From contig JAJETY010000008.1 in NCBI GenBank assembly GCA_021268355.1, forward strand, positions 1 through 45,982: 45,982 bases of DNA, given 5' to 3'. The position numbers and the translations under genes were made by a program. Shown here in pieces: positions 14,722 through 23,381 of the stretch. How positions within the stretch are numbered: the first letter of the stretch is position 1; every line of letters begins with the position of its first letter. Below the pieces are notes generated by a model that did no database searches, was not told the DNA's origin, and saw only the letters and a program-made list of their open reading frames with translations. This DNA is from Candidatus Nitrosopumilus sp. (lineage in GTDB: Archaea; Thermoproteota; Nitrososphaeria; Nitrososphaerales; Nitrosopumilaceae).

Positions 14722-17216
14722 AGTACAAAGTATTGTGCCTTTGGATGATGAACTACGATGGCTGCAGTAGATTGTTCTGGAACTATCTGCCCTGACTCGG
14801 TTAATTCCATTCCAGATTGTTGAGGCTCCAAGAGTTTCCACACCAAATGATGTTGTAAAACATCAGGACAACTAGGGAATCCCCAAGAATATCTTAGACC
14901 ACCTTCATCCAAATTCAATTCAGATTTTATTTTTCGATTAATCCATTCTGCTAAGGCTTCAGCAACTTCAACTGCTAATCCATGAAGATAGTATGCATCA
15001 GTGTACTTATCTTCTTGATTCCATTGTTCTATAATGTCTGCAACTTTATTTCCAACAGTAACGGCCTGAAATGCAACAATATCATTTTCTCCAAAATAAT
15101 CTGTCAAACATAGATGGTCAGGTTTTGTAGAACGTGGAAAGTCAAACTCCACATCATCACCATGAGGATTCTCTACACAAAGTTTTCCATTCTTGTTATG
15201 ACATTTGAAATATCCATAAACAACCTCTGGTTCAAACAGTTTTTCGCGAATAATTCTAATTTTCCATTGACTAAGTAATTGCTCGTGATCTGCCTCGGAT
15301 TCAGAGCCTGCTTTACCTCTCAAGCCCCAAGAAAGTTTGAAGAGTGATTTTTTGTCAATGAGTTGCCAAACCTCATCCATCTTAATTTGATCTAACATAA
15401 GTCGTATGGGTTTGCCTACCGTTTTTGGTAAAGGTGCTTTTACAGGTTGAATATCACTTTTTGGAAGACTAGATGGATCTATTTTTGCAGTAGATTTCTC
15501 TTTCCAGTTTTCTAATTTTTCTTTCCAGGTTGCCAAGAGTTTTGGTTTCTCTTCAGAGACTAACGTATCCATTGTTTTGAGACCTTCAAACATTGTATTA
15601 CAGTAAAAGACTCCAGGTTCGTAGATTCCACCTTCTTTTGCAATACGATTAATGTAGTTACTGTTAATTGCTGCACCTCCACAAAGAATTGAAATATCCA
15701 TTTTGTTTTTTCTAGCATGCTCTACAAAGAATTGCATTTGTTTTGAAGTAGAAACTAGTAGTGCAGAGAGTCCCACTGCATCCGGTTTTATTTCATCAAT
15801 CTTTTCAAGAAATTTTTGTAAAGGGACTTGTTTTCCAAGATCATAAACGGTGTAACCATTATTTTGAAAGATGGTTTTTACCAAGTTTTTTCCAATATCG
15901 TGAACATCTCCATACACAGTTCCCAAAACTAATTTTCCTTTACTTGAACCCTCTTCTTTGACCAGATATTTTTCTAGTTCACCTACCGCTGCCTTCATAC
16001 ATTCTGCAGACTTCAAGACAAATGGAAGGATTAGTTCACCAGCCCCAAATTTGTCACCTACTTCTTTCATGGCAGGAAGTAAATCTTCATTGAGAGTTCT
16101 AATTGCACCATCATGAGTTACTTCTTGAGGTGCGTCAAGGGAAAGAACTCCACCCACATTCTTTAGAATTTCATTTTTGCCAATTTTATCTGCAATAGCT
16201 GAAACAACATCATTTTCTATTCCATCTTTAAGTCTGTTAACGATTCTAAAATTAGCTTTCTTTCCTGCAGACCATGATGGATCTACATCCACTTTCTTGG
16301 ATGCGGTACTGCTTTGAGGTCCTGCATTTTCAAAGTGTGTGATTAACTCAGAGAGGGCATTAGGGTGAGTGTTAAATATCAAGTCCTCTGCAAGTTTTCT
16401 TTCTTTTTCATCAATTTCTCCATAAGGTATGATTTCTTTTGCATTAACGATTGCAGTATCTAGACCAGATTTTATTGCATGATGTAGAAAAACTGAATTA
16501 AGTATTTTTCTAGCATATGGAACTAATCCAAAACTAATGTTACTCAGACCCAAAGTAGTAAAGGAATCAGGGAATTTTTGTTTTACAAGTTTAATTCCTT
16601 CCAAAGTATTTTTTCCTGCATCAAGAAATTCATCCTCTCCTGTTGCAAGAGTAAATGTGAGAACATCAAAGATAAACTGTTCAATTTTTAATCCATATTT
16701 TTTTCCAGTTTCAAATAATAATTCAGCCGTCTCTAGTTTTTGTTGAGGTGTTTTTGCCATCCCATTTGGTCCAATGCACAATGCAATTGCAGGTAGGCCA
16801 TACTTTGCCATGATTGGTGCAAGCTTTTCAAATCTACTTCCATCACCTTCAAGATTAATTGAATTGATTATAGGTCTGCCAGGAATTTGCTTTACAGATG
16901 CATCAATAACATCAGGATCAGTTGAATCAATTACTAATGGTGCATCAATTTCTAAGCTTAATCGTTTTACAAGATTTAACATGAATTCTTTTTCATCAGA
17001 CCGCTCTGTTGTTGCCACACAGACATCGAGGCAATGTGCTCCATCTTCCACCTGAGTTCTGCCTAGGTCAACAAGACCATCATAGTCATCTCCCAGTACT
17101 AGCTGTTTTGCCTTACGAGAACCTTGGGTATTGATTCTCTCCCCGATTATTAAAGGGGCAGGTACTTGCTTTAGATCAACTGCCTTTAATGCAGAACTTA
17201 CTCTAGGTGTTGTCAA
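14718..17216 (-). CDS. metH: Cobalamin-dependent methionine synthase, pterin/B12/activation module
   Basis: 832 residues corresponding to the C-terminal three modules of MetH: pterin-binding TIM barrel (about 15-290, IGERINTQGSRK), B12-binding cap and Rossmann domain (about 340-570) with the cobalt-ligating D437-V-H439-D-I-G442, and the SAM-dependent reactivation domain (about 650-832, with LRYSWGFPSCPD). The homocysteine-binding module is absent here and is encoded by the separate ORF just upstream (17249-18211, 32-bp gap), so the enzyme is split into two subunits. It transfers methyl from a C1-pterin via cobalamin to homocysteine. The stop overlaps the convergent metF-like gene. Confidence 0.9.
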   Translation of the reverse strand: MTTPRVSSALKAVDLKQVPAPLIIGERINTQGSRKAKQLVLGDDYDGLVDLGRTQVEDGAHCLDVCVATTERSDEKEFMLNLVKRLSLEIDAPLVIDSTDPDVIDASVKQIPGRPIINSINLEGDGSRFEKLAPIMAKYGLPAIALCIGPNGMAKTPQQKLETAELLFETGKKYGLKIEQFIFDVLTFTLATGEDEFLDAGKNTLEGIKLVKQKFPDSFTTLGLSNISFGLVPYARKILNSVFLHHAIKSGLDTAIVNAKEIIPYGEIDEKERKLAEDLIFNTHPNALSELITHFENAGPQSSTASKKVDVDPSWSAGKKANFRIVNRLKDGIENDVVSAIADKIGKNEILKNVGGVLSLDAPQEVTHDGAIRTLNEDLLPAMKEVGDKFGAGELILPFVLKSAECMKAAVGELEKYLVKEEGSSKGKLVLGTVYGDVHDIGKNLVKTIFQNNGYTVYDLGKQVPLQKFLEKIDEIKPDAVGLSALLVSTSKQMQFFVEHARKNKMDISILCGGAAINSNYINRIAKEGGIYEPGVFYCNTMFEGLKTMDTLVSEEKPKLLATWKEKLENWKEKSTAKIDPSSLPKSDIQPVKAPLPKTVGKPIRLMLDQIKMDEVWQLIDKKSLFKLSWGLRGKAGSESEADHEQLLSQWKIRIIREKLFEPEVVYGYFKCHNKNGKLCVENPHGDDVEFDFPRSTKPDHLCLTDYFGENDIVAFQAVTVGNKVADIIEQWNQEDKYTDAYYLHGLAVEVAEALAEWINRKIKSELNLDEGGLRYSWGFPSCPDVLQHHLVWKLLEPQQSGMELTESGQIVPEQSTAAIVVHHPKAQYFVL

Positions 17217-17248
17217 TATTATAAAATCATCTCGGTTTTTGTAAATAC

Positions 17249-18211
17249 TTAACTCCCGACAGAGTTGGCTTTTTCGTCAATTACTTTTCTTAAGACTTTG
17301 ATGTGTTCGGGATTTGTTCCACAACATCCTCCAATAATTCGAACTTTTTTGTATTCATTTAGAAAATCTCCCAATACCTCACCCATTTTTTCCGGCGTCA
17401 TTTTGTAGACTGCTTGACCACCTTCATTTTCAGGCATACCAGCGTTTGGAACAACCAAAATATTGTGTTCGTTTTGTTCATCTAACCATCTCACACTAGG
17501 AGTCATTTCAACAGGACCTGTTGAGCAATTCATACCAAAGATATCAATTCCCATATCAGAAACAGTTGTGTATGCAGCTTGAATATTTGTTCCAAGTAAC
17601 ATTTTCCCATATTGATCTAGTGTCGTATTTGCAATAATCGGGACTTTTTTTCCAGTTTTTTCCATTGCTTCATGACATGCTTCAATGACTAACTTTACTT
17701 CCAAAATATCTTGACTTGTTTCAATTAGTAATGCATCTACTCCACCAAGAATCAATCCTTCTGCTTGTAACTCAAATGCATCTTTAATTTCATCAAGAGG
17801 TTTTTGTCCCAAATCAGGGTCATTTGAACTTGGAAGAAACCCAGATGGTCCCATAGAACCAATTACATATCTGGATCTATCAGAATATTCTAGGCATACT
17901 TCAGATGCAAGTTGTGCAACTTTTTTGTTAAAGTCAATGGTCTGATCACCAAAACCATATTCATCTAATTTAATTTTGTTTGAACCAAAAGAGTTTGTTT
18001 CAATGCAATCAGCTCCTGCATCAAGATAACGTCTATGAATTTGTTTAATCCAATCAGGGCGAGTAATTATCAGACCATCATTGAATCCATCTTGATTGTT
18101 TGGAAAATCTTCTGGTTTAGGATTGAACTTTTGAATCTCAGTTCCCATTGCTCCATCAAAGAGCAAAACTCTCTTTTGTAATGCATCCAAAAATGGTTCT
18201 TTTTCAGTCAA
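17249..18211 (-). CDS. Homocysteine S-methyltransferase module of split methionine synthase
   Basis: 320 residues matching the N-terminal homocysteine-binding barrel of MetH (Pfam S-methyl_trans). The zinc ligands are C229 (GMNCSTGP) and C296-C297 (GGCCGTNPEH). Other family marks: LLFDGAMGTEIQ near residue 16 and TNSFGSNKIKL near 72. It lies directly upstream of the pterin/B12 module in the same direction and is almost certainly its partner subunit, binding homocysteine as zinc thiolate. The ATG is about 65 bases from the divergent MFS gene. Confidence 0.9.
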   Translation of the reverse strand: MTEKEPFLDALQKRVLLFDGAMGTEIQKFNPKPEDFPNNQDGFNDGLIITRPDWIKQIHRRYLDAGADCIETNSFGSNKIKLDEYGFGDQTIDFNKKVAQLASEVCLEYSDRSRYVIGSMGPSGFLPSSNDPDLGQKPLDEIKDAFELQAEGLILGGVDALLIETSQDILEVKLVIEACHEAMEKTGKKVPIIANTTLDQYGKMLLGTNIQAAYTTVSDMGIDIFGMNCSTGPVEMTPSVRWLDEQNEHNILVVPNAGMPENEGGQAVYKMTPEKMGEVLGDFLNEYKKVRIIGGCCGTNPEHIKVLRKVIDEKANSVGS

Positions 18212-18285
18212 TTTAATTTCAAAATGATTTTGGACAGTTTAACTCTTTTCAGAAAAAACCATCAATTAAAGTAGTATTGACACGT

Positions 18286-19437
18286 ATGTTGAAATTAGGT
18301 CCTAGATGGTTTTTGAATACATTTATGCAAAAAGTTCAAGTAAACAATCTAGTTCGTAGTGCTACTTTTTTTCAGCACGCTGGAATATCGATTGTTTTTG
18401 TTTTCATGCCTATTATTGGCCAAGGTGTTACAGAATCAGTATTTGAGATAGGCTTGTTGGTAGCTTCATTCAGTTTTGCCCAGATAATATCTGAAATTTA
18501 CTTTGGAAGACATTCGGATAAGAAGGGAACTAGACTCAAATTCATCAGAATTGGTTTCATTGGTTGTGCAATAGCATTTGGAATGCATTATTTTGCAACA
18601 GACCTCTCTATGTTTTTCTTGGTTAGAATTGCTGCAGGGATTGCAAGTGGGATAATGATTCCAGCGATGATTGCATATACCTACGAAGCAAATGTTGACA
18701 AAAAGAGAGCAGCAACAGTAATCTCATTTCACGCATTAGGATGGATGGCCGGAATTGCAGCAGCAGGGATTGCAAATGACTTGGAATTAATTTTCTTGAT
18801 CAGTGCTGCATCATTTATTGTAGGATTATTATTTACAATCAGACTTCCAAATCCTGAACAAGAAAAGGAAGTTGAACCAGGAACAACAAAAAGAATTATC
18901 TCAAAAAACAAGTTTCTCTTTCTTTCACTACTGCTAAGACATATTGGAGCAGCAGCAGTTTGGACTATTCTTCCGATAATGATCGTAGATAGATGGGGAG
19001 GAGAACTTTACCATATTTCAATTGTCTATACAGCAAATACAATCACTGCTTTTATTTTGATGAATGTTATGGCAAGTAAAATTCACCTCTCAAATGTAAC
19101 TAAATTCAAAATAGGTGTTGGAAGTACAACATTTGTCTTTGTGGGATTATCATTTGTTACTGAATGGTGGATGGCAATGCCATTCATGTCTTTAGTTGGT
19201 GCAACATGGGCATTCTTGTTTATTGGAGGAAACTTTCATTTGATGGACAACAATCCCCGTTCTACTTCAACTGGAATATTCAGTTCAACGTTGTCAATCG
19301 CAACTGTTGTTGGTCCTATAGTGGCAGGAGGTATTGCATTTACATTTGACTATGTTGCAGTGATGTATTTTGCAATTGCAATAATTGTATGTGCTTTTCT
19401 AGTGTCACTAAAGGTAAAAAAGGAAAAAGACACTTAG
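18286..19437 (+). CDS. MFS transporter
   Basis: 383-386 residues, about twelve hydrophobic segments. The loop between helices 2 and 3 has GRHSDKKGTRLKFIR, a good match to the MFS signature (D-R/K-x-G-R/K-R), and a basic loop splits the two halves near residue 190-205 (PNPEQEKEVEPGTTKR). Substrate is not predictable. I prefer the ATG at 18286 (MLKLGPRW); a TTG nine bases earlier (18277) is also in frame. The upstream ATTAAAG near 18263 can serve as TATA box. It is divergent from the methionine synthase genes. Confidence 0.85.
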   Translation: MLKLGPRWFLNTFMQKVQVNNLVRSATFFQHAGISIVFVFMPIIGQGVTESVFEIGLLVASFSFAQIISEIYFGRHSDKKGTRLKFIRIGFIGCAIAFGMHYFATDLSMFFLVRIAAGIASGIMIPAMIAYTYEANVDKKRAATVISFHALGWMAGIAAAGIANDLELIFLISAASFIVGLLFTIRLPNPEQEKEVEPGTTKRIISKNKFLFLSLLLRHIGAAAVWTILPIMIVDRWGGELYHISIVYTANTITAFILMNVMASKIHLSNVTKFKIGVGSTTFVFVGLSFVTEWWMAMPFMSLVGATWAFLFIGGNFHLMDNNPRSTSTGIFSSTLSIATVVGPIVAGGIAFTFDYVAVMYFAIAIIVCAFLVSLKVKKEKDT

Positions 19438-19650
19438 AGATAATTTGTTTTATGATAGGTTTTAGAAAAATTCTTCTAAGAACTATTTTCACGAAGACCA
19501 AAATTATGCAAAGACTTGTTTCCTCAATAAGCGTAAATTTTTTGATTTTGAGACATCTTCTTTTTTCACATATTTTCTAAATCGAAACTAAGATGTTCAG
19601 ATTAGATAAAAGACGCATTCTTTAATATTGTACGAAAATCATAATGAAGA
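19438..19650. other. Intergenic region between the MFS and glutamate-symporter genes
   Basis: 213 bases. A 42-codon ATG frame (19453 on) rich in Leu/Ile/Phe is present but has no supporting features and is probably chance. A TATA-like TTTAATATTG at 19621-19630 is 25 bases before the symporter ATG, predicting a leaderless mRNA. No RNA gene was seen. Confidence 0.5.
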
Positions 19651-20973
19651 ATGACAATTAGGTCATTTACAGAGCCAATACCTCAGATCACATATCTAAT
19701 TAAGAACAAACTTTGGGCACAGGTGCTTGTGGCATTATTTGTGGGGTTGTTGGTAGGCATTGCATTAGGACCAGAAACAGGATGGATTGAAAAAGAAACT
19801 GCTGAAACCATAACAGATTGGCTTGCAATTCCTGCAAACTTATTTCTAAAAATTATTCAGATGATAATAGTTCCTCTGATCTTTGCATCTATTATCAGAG
19901 GTTTAACTTCATCAGGAAGTATTGAACAATTACGAAAAATTGGATTAGGGGTTGCAGTATATTTTGTCATCACTACGGCAATTGCACTTACAATTGGCAT
20001 AATAATTGCAACTACTATAGAACCGGGAAATTTTATTGATAGTGATTTAATCAGAGAAAGTTTCGGAATTGAAAATTTAGAACCAATTGAAAATTACGAA
20101 CTCTCGATTCATGATATTCCGCAAAGTATAGTTGGTTTAGTTCCAAGTAACCCACTATCTTCGTTTATGTCAGGCGAGATGTTAAGCATAATTATTTTTG
20201 CATTGATTGTTGGTGTTGCAATGATCACATTACCTAGTAAAAGTTCTAGACCCATTCTTGATTTGTTGGAATCTATTCAAGATTTTACTATGAAGGTTGT
20301 TTCTTGGGCAATGCGTCTTGCGCCATTTGCAGCATTTGGCCTTATGGCAGGAATTGTATCAAAAGTTGGACTTTCTGCCCTGACTGGACTTGGAGCATAC
20401 ATGGCGACTGTAATCTTAGGTCTTTTTATTATGCTGATAGTCTATATGGTGATAATCAAATTTTTTGCAAAAAGACCATTATCATCTACATTGTCAATAA
20501 TAAAAGAGCCTCAGCTTTTAGCTTTTTCAACATCCAGTTCTGCAGCTACAATGCCTGTATCTCTCAAAACAGCTGAAGAAAAATTAAATGTAAAGCCAAA
20601 GGTTTCTCAATTCATCGTTCCTCTAGGTGCCACAATTAACATGGATGGTACTGCTATGTATCAAATAATTGCCGTGTTTTTCTTAGCACAGTTGTTTGAT
20701 GTAAATCTAAGTTTCACAACAATTATTCTAATTGCATTAACTTCGCTTGCAGCATCAATAGGGGCTCCATCTGCTCCAGGTACCGGAATTGTAATTCTCT
20801 CAACCATTCTGATTGCAGCAGGAGTTCCAGCAGTAGGAGTGGTTTTGCTTTTGGGTGTAGATAGAATATTAGATATGACAAGAACAATGATCAATGTAAC
20901 AGGCGATCTTACTGCATGTATGTTTTTTAACGATAGAATAAAGTCAGATGAACCGCCTGAAATGAAATTATAA
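19651..20973 (+). CDS. Dicarboxylate/amino-acid:cation symporter (GltPh/DctA family)
   Basis: 440 residues, standard length for the DAACS family. The HP1 hairpin shows AFSTSSSAATMP (291-302) and TM7 has NMDGTAMYQ (330-338), the cation-site motif; HP2 has APSAPGTGIVILS. Near the C-terminus DRILDMTRTMINVTGD contains the Asp/Arg/Asn residues that select substrate: the Arg and Asp pair is that of acidic amino acid (Glu/Asp) transporters. Expected to import glutamate/aspartate or C4-dicarboxylates with Na+ or H+. It converges on the glutamyl-metabolism unit at 20980-25558, with only 6 bases between stops, a suggestive but not proving link. Confidence 0.9.
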   Translation: MTIRSFTEPIPQITYLIKNKLWAQVLVALFVGLLVGIALGPETGWIEKETAETITDWLAIPANLFLKIIQMIIVPLIFASIIRGLTSSGSIEQLRKIGLGVAVYFVITTAIALTIGIIIATTIEPGNFIDSDLIRESFGIENLEPIENYELSIHDIPQSIVGLVPSNPLSSFMSGEMLSIIIFALIVGVAMITLPSKSSRPILDLLESIQDFTMKVVSWAMRLAPFAAFGLMAGIVSKVGLSALTGLGAYMATVILGLFIMLIVYMVIIKFFAKRPLSSTLSIIKEPQLLAFSTSSSAATMPVSLKTAEEKLNVKPKVSQFIVPLGATINMDGTAMYQIIAVFFLAQLFDVNLSFTTIILIALTSLAASIGAPSAPGTGIVILSTILIAAGVPAVGVVLLLGVDRILDMTRTMINVTGDLTACMFFNDRIKSDEPPEMKL

Positions 20974-20979
20974 AATAGA

Positions 20980-21753
20980 TTAAGAGATTTTTGAGAAAAA
21001 TAACTCTAATGAATTTTCAAATTGGTTTTTGAGATTTTCAAGATGAGTTTTTTCTACAGAAAGATTTTCTTGATTAAACCAAGGTGGAGACAGATACAAA
21101 GAACGATTCATCTCAACTTGAATCCATGGTAAAGGGTTGTTTCCATATGTTTTAGTGATATATCCACCAAGAAAGGGAGAATTTATGGAGATTTCTTTTC
21201 TATCAATAGAGTAAGAATGAGATATGCAATCAGCTAAAAGTTCAATCATCTCATTTGAACAGGTTTTTCCATCCTGATTTGAGAGACAGAATAAGGGTCG
21301 TTTTTTGTTTGCGCCATCAGGAGAAATTCCTGGTGCAACAGATGCCATAGAATGACAATCAATACACAATTTCAAATCAAGTTCTGAAATACTCTTTTGT
21401 ATTGCTTTATGGTATGGTACATAATAAAATTCAATTAATGAATCCCGTAGAAATTTGTCAGGTTCTTTTCCTTTGATGTAAATTGGCTTTTCATAACAGG
21501 TCATGCTTTTGATCAATCCATCAGGATTATCTGGAGGCATTTGTTGTAGTGAACGATTAAGATCAACAAAAGTTCTTGCAACATCGGTTTTTATCACACT
21601 TTGTACTTTGTCTCTTAAATCATAGATCTCGATGACAAAAGGATCAGAGTCATCAAACAAGTCTCTGTCTGTAATGCATAAATGCCCATCAAGTTCCAAA
21701 GGTTTTCTCAATCCACCATGAGGAATTGATAGTAAAAAAGGAAGTTTATTCAT
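20980..21753 (-). CDS. N-formylglutamate amidohydrolase family protein
   Basis: 257 residues of the FGase (HutG) fold. Motifs: LSIPHGG (8-14), RTFVDLNRS, CIDCHSMASVAPG with the metal-binding His, GGYITKTYG, and WIQVEMNRSLYLSP. These are the zinc-site blocks of the family, which belongs to the zinc carboxypeptidase-like amidohydrolases. The canonical reaction is N-formyl-L-glutamate to formate and glutamate; no histidine-degradation genes are nearby, so a different N-acyl-glutamate or glutamyl amide is likelier. Last gene of a three-gene unit: its ATG overlaps the ggt stop by one base. Confidence 0.85.
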   Translation of the reverse strand: MNKLPFLLSIPHGGLRKPLELDGHLCITDRDLFDDSDPFVIEIYDLRDKVQSVIKTDVARTFVDLNRSLQQMPPDNPDGLIKSMTCYEKPIYIKGKEPDKFLRDSLIEFYYVPYHKAIQKSISELDLKLCIDCHSMASVAPGISPDGANKKRPLFCLSNQDGKTCSNEMIELLADCISHSYSIDRKEISINSPFLGGYITKTYGNNPLPWIQVEMNRSLYLSPPWFNQENLSVEKTHLENLKNQFENSLELFFSKIS

Positions 21754-23381
21754 TACAATCCTTCGGCCGTTCCATCACGTCGAATTTCAGCAACACCTTG
21801 AAAACCTTCTTGTGTCTGTAATTTCATTATTGCATGAATTGCACCATGATAAAATGAGTATCTATCTTTGACAGATATTTCATACCCCATGTCTTTGAGA
21901 TAATCCACTATCTCAGTTCGAAATCCTCCAGCCTCAATACTAATGGTACCATTAATTGAACAATGAAATCTTGGTTTTTCAATTGCAACATTCATGGGTA
22001 AATCTCCATCAATTATTCTGGATAGAAATTGTGTAATTGTGGAAAAGATTCTCTGACTTCCAGGACTGCCAAGAACCATCCAGAGTTTAGAATTGTTGAA
22101 AATTAATGCTGGTGAAACTGAAGTCCAAGGTATTGCATTAGGTCTAATATAGAATGGATGGTTTGGATTGCTAAATTCAAATGCTGACATGTAATTGTTG
22201 TATAAGAATCCCAGACCCTCAGCAGCTGCTTTTGCACCATAAGCTAGTTCCACTGACTGAGTTATCCCTACTGCATTGCCTTCACCATCCATTGTGGAAA
22301 GATGAGTTGTGTCATCACCACCAAAAACTGGATCCATCATAGGTAAAGTTGCATCCATAGAATTGTGAATTGATGTTGCCATCTGTTTTGCAAAGCTTCT
22401 TTGAAGATGTATTTTTTCTTCAATTTGATCATATGTATGACGATTAAATGGTCTTTGAATTCTGTGGAAAAATGCCTTTCGAAAAGTTTCTGAAACAAAA
22501 TGATACGAACTAGGTTTTGAACTACGTAAAAACTTGGATGGGAGATGATTTAACATCATTAATGTAAGAAGTAATGTTCCTCCAGCAGCAGGAGGGGGTA
22601 AAGTAACAACTGAAACATGTCGGTATTTTCGTCTTATGGGTTTTCTTAAAAGCGGTTCAGGAATGTATGCCAAATCTTCTTCTCGAATCAAGCCATGATT
22701 ATTTTTCATATCTTTAACAATTTTTTTGGCTATCTCACCTTGATAGAATACACGATATCCAAATTCAGAAATCGATGTAAGTGTTTCAGATAGATCATCT
22801 TGAATAAATCTATCACCTACATTGTATGGAACTAAACCGTCTTTAAGAAAATATTTTGCACCAGATTTCGATTTGATTGAAAGAAAGTTGTCTAGTTCTC
22901 TCACTTGCAAATCATGTTGAAGTTGGGTAATTTTGTAACCTTTTTTTGCAATACGAATGGATGGTGCAACAATCTTTTGCCATTCCAAAGTGCCATAACG
23001 TTCATGTAAAAATCCAATCATAGACAAAGTGCTTGGCACGGTAGTTGCCTTGTATCCAAGTCGTCGATGTTTCTTATTCATGTAAACTGATGAGTGTGCC
23101 AAGGATGGAGAACGACTTGAACCGTCAACTGCATATGATTTTCCATCAAAATGAATTATTCCCATAGATTGACCGCCTAGTCCAGAAGCCTGAGGCTCAC
23201 ATACTCCTAATGCCAATGCAGTGGCACATGCAGCATCAATTGCATTACCACCTTTTTTGAGCATTTCAACTCCTGCTTTTGTGGCATTTGGAAATGCAGA
23301 TGCAACCATACCATTTTTTGCCACAGAGTATTTTTTGTTAGAAGTGGGGGTGAATGATTGTTCTATTTTTTCAAGATTCAA
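21753..23381 (-). CDS. ggt: Gamma-glutamyltransferase (N-terminal nucleophile hydrolase)
   Basis: 542 residues in one precursor chain, as for GGT. Autoprocessing and catalysis by the Thr in DDTTHLSTMD (T358), giving subunits of about 357 and 185 residues. The oxyanion-hole region GSPGSQ (438-443) and the N-terminal GGNAIDAACATALALGV and SGLGGQSMG blocks are also family hallmarks. No signal peptide is present, unlike secreted bacterial GGT, so it probably acts in the cytoplasm on gamma-glutamyl bonds. Archaea of this group lack glutathione as far as known, so the natural substrate is open. Overlaps both neighbours (4 bases with the ligase-M20 gene, 1 base with the FGase gene). Confidence 0.9.
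   Translation of the reverse strand: MNLEKIEQSFTPTSNKKYSVAKNGMVASAFPNATKAGVEMLKKGGNAIDAACATALALGVCEPQASGLGGQSMGIIHFDGKSYAVDGSSRSPSLAHSSVYMNKKHRRLGYKATTVPSTLSMIGFLHERYGTLEWQKIVAPSIRIAKKGYKITQLQHDLQVRELDNFLSIKSKSGAKYFLKDGLVPYNVGDRFIQDDLSETLTSISEFGYRVFYQGEIAKKIVKDMKNNHGLIREEDLAYIPEPLLRKPIRRKYRHVSVVTLPPPAAGGTLLLTLMMLNHLPSKFLRSSKPSSYHFVSETFRKAFFHRIQRPFNRHTYDQIEEKIHLQRSFAKQMATSIHNSMDATLPMMDPVFGGDDTTHLSTMDGEGNAVGITQSVELAYGAKAAAEGLGFLYNNYMSAFEFSNPNHPFYIRPNAIPWTSVSPALIFNNSKLWMVLGSPGSQRIFSTITQFLSRIIDGDLPMNVAIEKPRFHCSINGTISIEAGGFRTEIVDYLKDMGYEISVKDRYSFYHGAIHAIMKLQTQEGFQGVAEIRRDGTAEGL

Noticed and set aside
19453-19581. 42-codon ATG frame downstream of the MFS gene
   Set aside because: Hydrophobic/basic residues scattered without a membrane-helix pattern, no ribosome binding site and no neighbour logic; treated as chance.
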